Shown: in pieces, positions 62,755 to 64,000 of the stretch | Layout: each line of letters opens with the position of its first letter | Position numbering within the stretch: the stretch's first letter is position 1 | Assembly (NCBI GenBank): GCA_021927905.1 | Contig: BLLK01000038.1 | Location: 620,001-684,000 of the forward strand | Reading direction: 5' to 3' | Source of the DNA: Chaetoceros tenuissimus | Taxonomy: Eukaryota > Bacillariophyta > Thalassiosirophyceae > Chaetocerotales > Chaetocerotaceae | Length of the DNA: 64,000 bases | Notes under the pieces: model-generated | Databases searched by the model: none | What the model was told of the DNA's origin: nothing | The model's input: only the letters and a program-made list of their open reading frames with translations | Translations under genes and position numbers: made by a program

Positions 62755-63660
62755 ACGTAACGGGGGGAGAGTTCACATAAATCCATCCCCCTTTCAATCC
62801 CACCAAGCTTCTTCTTTTCATGACGATGATAAGAAAAAGTGTTAGAGAAAAAAAAGGGAATACGTAGGTTTGAGTAGATGGTGGAGTTGATGTTGTTCTT
62901 AAGTAGGCAAATTATCATGCTCTATGTTTTATTGAAATAATACATATTTTTAACAAGTTGCATAAAATTATGGCGCTTGCTTTTATTTCATTTTATTATA
63001 GAAATTGATTTAGTAAAATGTTAATGATAGTTCTGAAGGCTTTTTTGACTTTGATATTATCTTGTATTATCTCTTTGCTCATTCTTTTTCAACATTTAAT
63101 TAAAAGATATGCCCTGGTGCGCTTGTCTACCTCTACAGTGACTGTTTACAAAGATTTTTCGTAACGTATCACATATCCGTCCGGCATATTTCAGTGAGAA
63201 AATACCACCAATGCTTAGAATAAATCTTTCAAAGCCCTATGCTCCATGGGCATCATTATTGCCGACAACAGGTGTTAACAAGCCATTTTGTTGTGCGATC
63301 TCTTATGAAAAGCCTTTGAGGAACATATTCAAAACATGTTGGAGTTGAGACTAATCCAGCCATACTCTGCGCATATATCTTAAGTCCATTCTGATACAAA
63401 GAGAACACTGCAGTAACATTTTTTGAAAAGGATTTAGCACATTGTAATGAAAAGAAAATGGAAAACTCACCTGAGCATAAGACGATCAGATTGCTTATTG
63501 TATGTAAAAAGATTTTATGAGAGGATGTGTCGTTTCCCATCCAGCCAACACACAATGTTCGTTAGAATAATTTGAAAAATGTTGTTTTCGTGGGAATGAG
63601 TATAAATTATCTCTTGAGAGCTGGGGGGATGGACTTGTGTGAACTCTCCCCCTGTTACGT
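62755..63660. mobile_element. 906-bp TIR element flanked by TTAA (piggyBac-like target)
   Basis: Long terminal inverted repeats of about 38 bp: ACGTAACGGGGGGAGAGTTC at the left and its mirror ending GTTACGT at the right, matching at about 34-35 of 38 positions through to the CCATCCCCC block. TTAA lies directly outside both ends (62751-62754 and 63661-63664), the duplication typical of piggyBac-type elements. The terminal ACGTAAC is unlike the usual CCY start of piggyBac, so the family is uncertain. No transposase frame is present. The inside is AT-rich. It ends 171 bp before the next gene. Confidence 0.75.
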
Positions 63661-63831
63661 TTAACCTCTGCTCATCTCTCTACGTATCCTTGATCTTCTC
63701 TCCCCTTTTTTTATCAAAATCATCTAGGTATTCTGGCAAATCTATTTCTCATTGAATTGAAAGAATCTGAGACCAAGATAATACCTTCACAGATCGATTT
63801 CATGCAGAATACAAAATAGGAGTTAGTAAAA

Positions 63832-64000
63832 ATGAAATTACTTGCGGTTTTGTCTTTCTGTTTTCATTTGGGAATGGTGACAGCCTTTTCACCAAGCCAT
63901 TGCTATCATCGGTTGAAATTTCAAACAGCAACATATGGCAAAGACTCTGATTTCAACTTCCATCCATTGCGACAATCGAGAAAAAGATTTTCCATGAAAA
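63832..64000 (+). CDS. Partial plastid-targeted protein, cut by window edge
   Basis: Only the first 56 residues are present. MKLLAVLSFCFHLGMVTAFSP is a signal peptide followed by the TAFSP plastid motif, then a basic Ser/His-rich transit stretch (HCYHRLKFQTATYGKD). The mature protein is outside the window and cannot be identified. The promoter would lie in the 167 bp after the TTAA element. Confidence 0.6.
   Translation, partial: MKLLAVLSFCFHLGMVTAFSPSHCYHRLKFQTATYGKDSDFNFHPLRQSRKRFSMK

Noticed and set aside
1-64000. tRNA genes
   Set aside because: I looked for the conserved T-loop GGTTCGANTCC with a matching acceptor and found none that folds; a dedicated tRNA search would be decisive.

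Overview
The window reads as nuclear DNA of a diatom, most likely a centric one. Two fucoxanthin chlorophyll a/c-binding antenna genes sit at 47.9-49.7 kb. Many proteins begin with a signal peptide followed by the diatom plastid motif (AFAP, AFTVP, TSFHVP, VTAFSP). Genes are densely packed on both strands, base composition is AT-rich, and introns are short GT-AG introns, mostly about 70-90 bp. A Chaetoceros-like species fits, but the sequence alone does not prove the genus. There is no bacterial operon logic: neighbours are mostly housekeeping genes of unrelated function, often in divergent pairs sharing a promoter.

Layout. 0-12 kb: MTR4 RNA helicase (cut by the left edge), a Golgi-type glycosyltransferase, a three-KH plus WW RNA-binding protein, a TRF4-type nuclear poly(A) polymerase, a glutathione S-transferase, a YEATS4/GAS41 chromatin reader and TRAPPC1. 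MTR4 and TRF4 are the two catalytic halves of the TRAMP complex, so RNA surveillance is over-represented here. 12.3-17.3 kb: a gag-only LTR element on the minus strand with near-identical short LTRs, a 5-bp target duplication, a polypurine tract and a tandem-repeat block. It sits in the shared upstream region of TRAPPC1 and the next gene. 17.3-20 kb: an SLC4-family anion (bicarbonate) transporter gene with four CRE-like TGACGT/ACGTCA motifs upstream. Two of its introns are near copies of each other although they lie in different reading phases. 20-30 kb: AlkB-like dioxygenase, a 752-bp inverted-repeat element, a carotenoid-desaturase-like flavoprotein, a TPMT-like methyltransferase, a helicase-associated-repeat protein, an unknown coiled-coil protein, a mitochondrial 2-oxoglutarate carrier and an ankyrin-repeat protein.

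30-44 kb: a RING-finger gene whose reading frame is broken, a SAM/IQ/WW scaffold protein, a phytanoyl-CoA-dioxygenase-like enzyme, a secreted leucine-rich-repeat protein with an EF-hand, a TBC1D22/Gyp1 Rab-GAP, an unknown three-exon gene, a candidate spliced 40-residue gene, and SNF7/CHMP4 of ESCRT-III. 44-50 kb is a plastid block: an envelope or thylakoid membrane protein, a GrxB-type glutaredoxin and the divergent antenna pair. 50-62 kb: a WD40+TPR protein, a plastid-type HNH nuclease, a thylakoid-lumen protein, a cyanase with a signal peptide, and three genes (53.9, 58.4 and 61.6 kb) that share short RLY-centred repeats. 62-64 kb: a 906-bp inverted-repeat element flanked by TTAA, then the start of another plastid-targeted protein cut by the right edge.

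The observations most worth following are the twin introns of the SLC4 gene, the CRE cluster in its promoter, the two non-autonomous inverted-repeat elements, the gag-only LTR element, the RLY-repeat gene cluster and the frame-broken RING gene.
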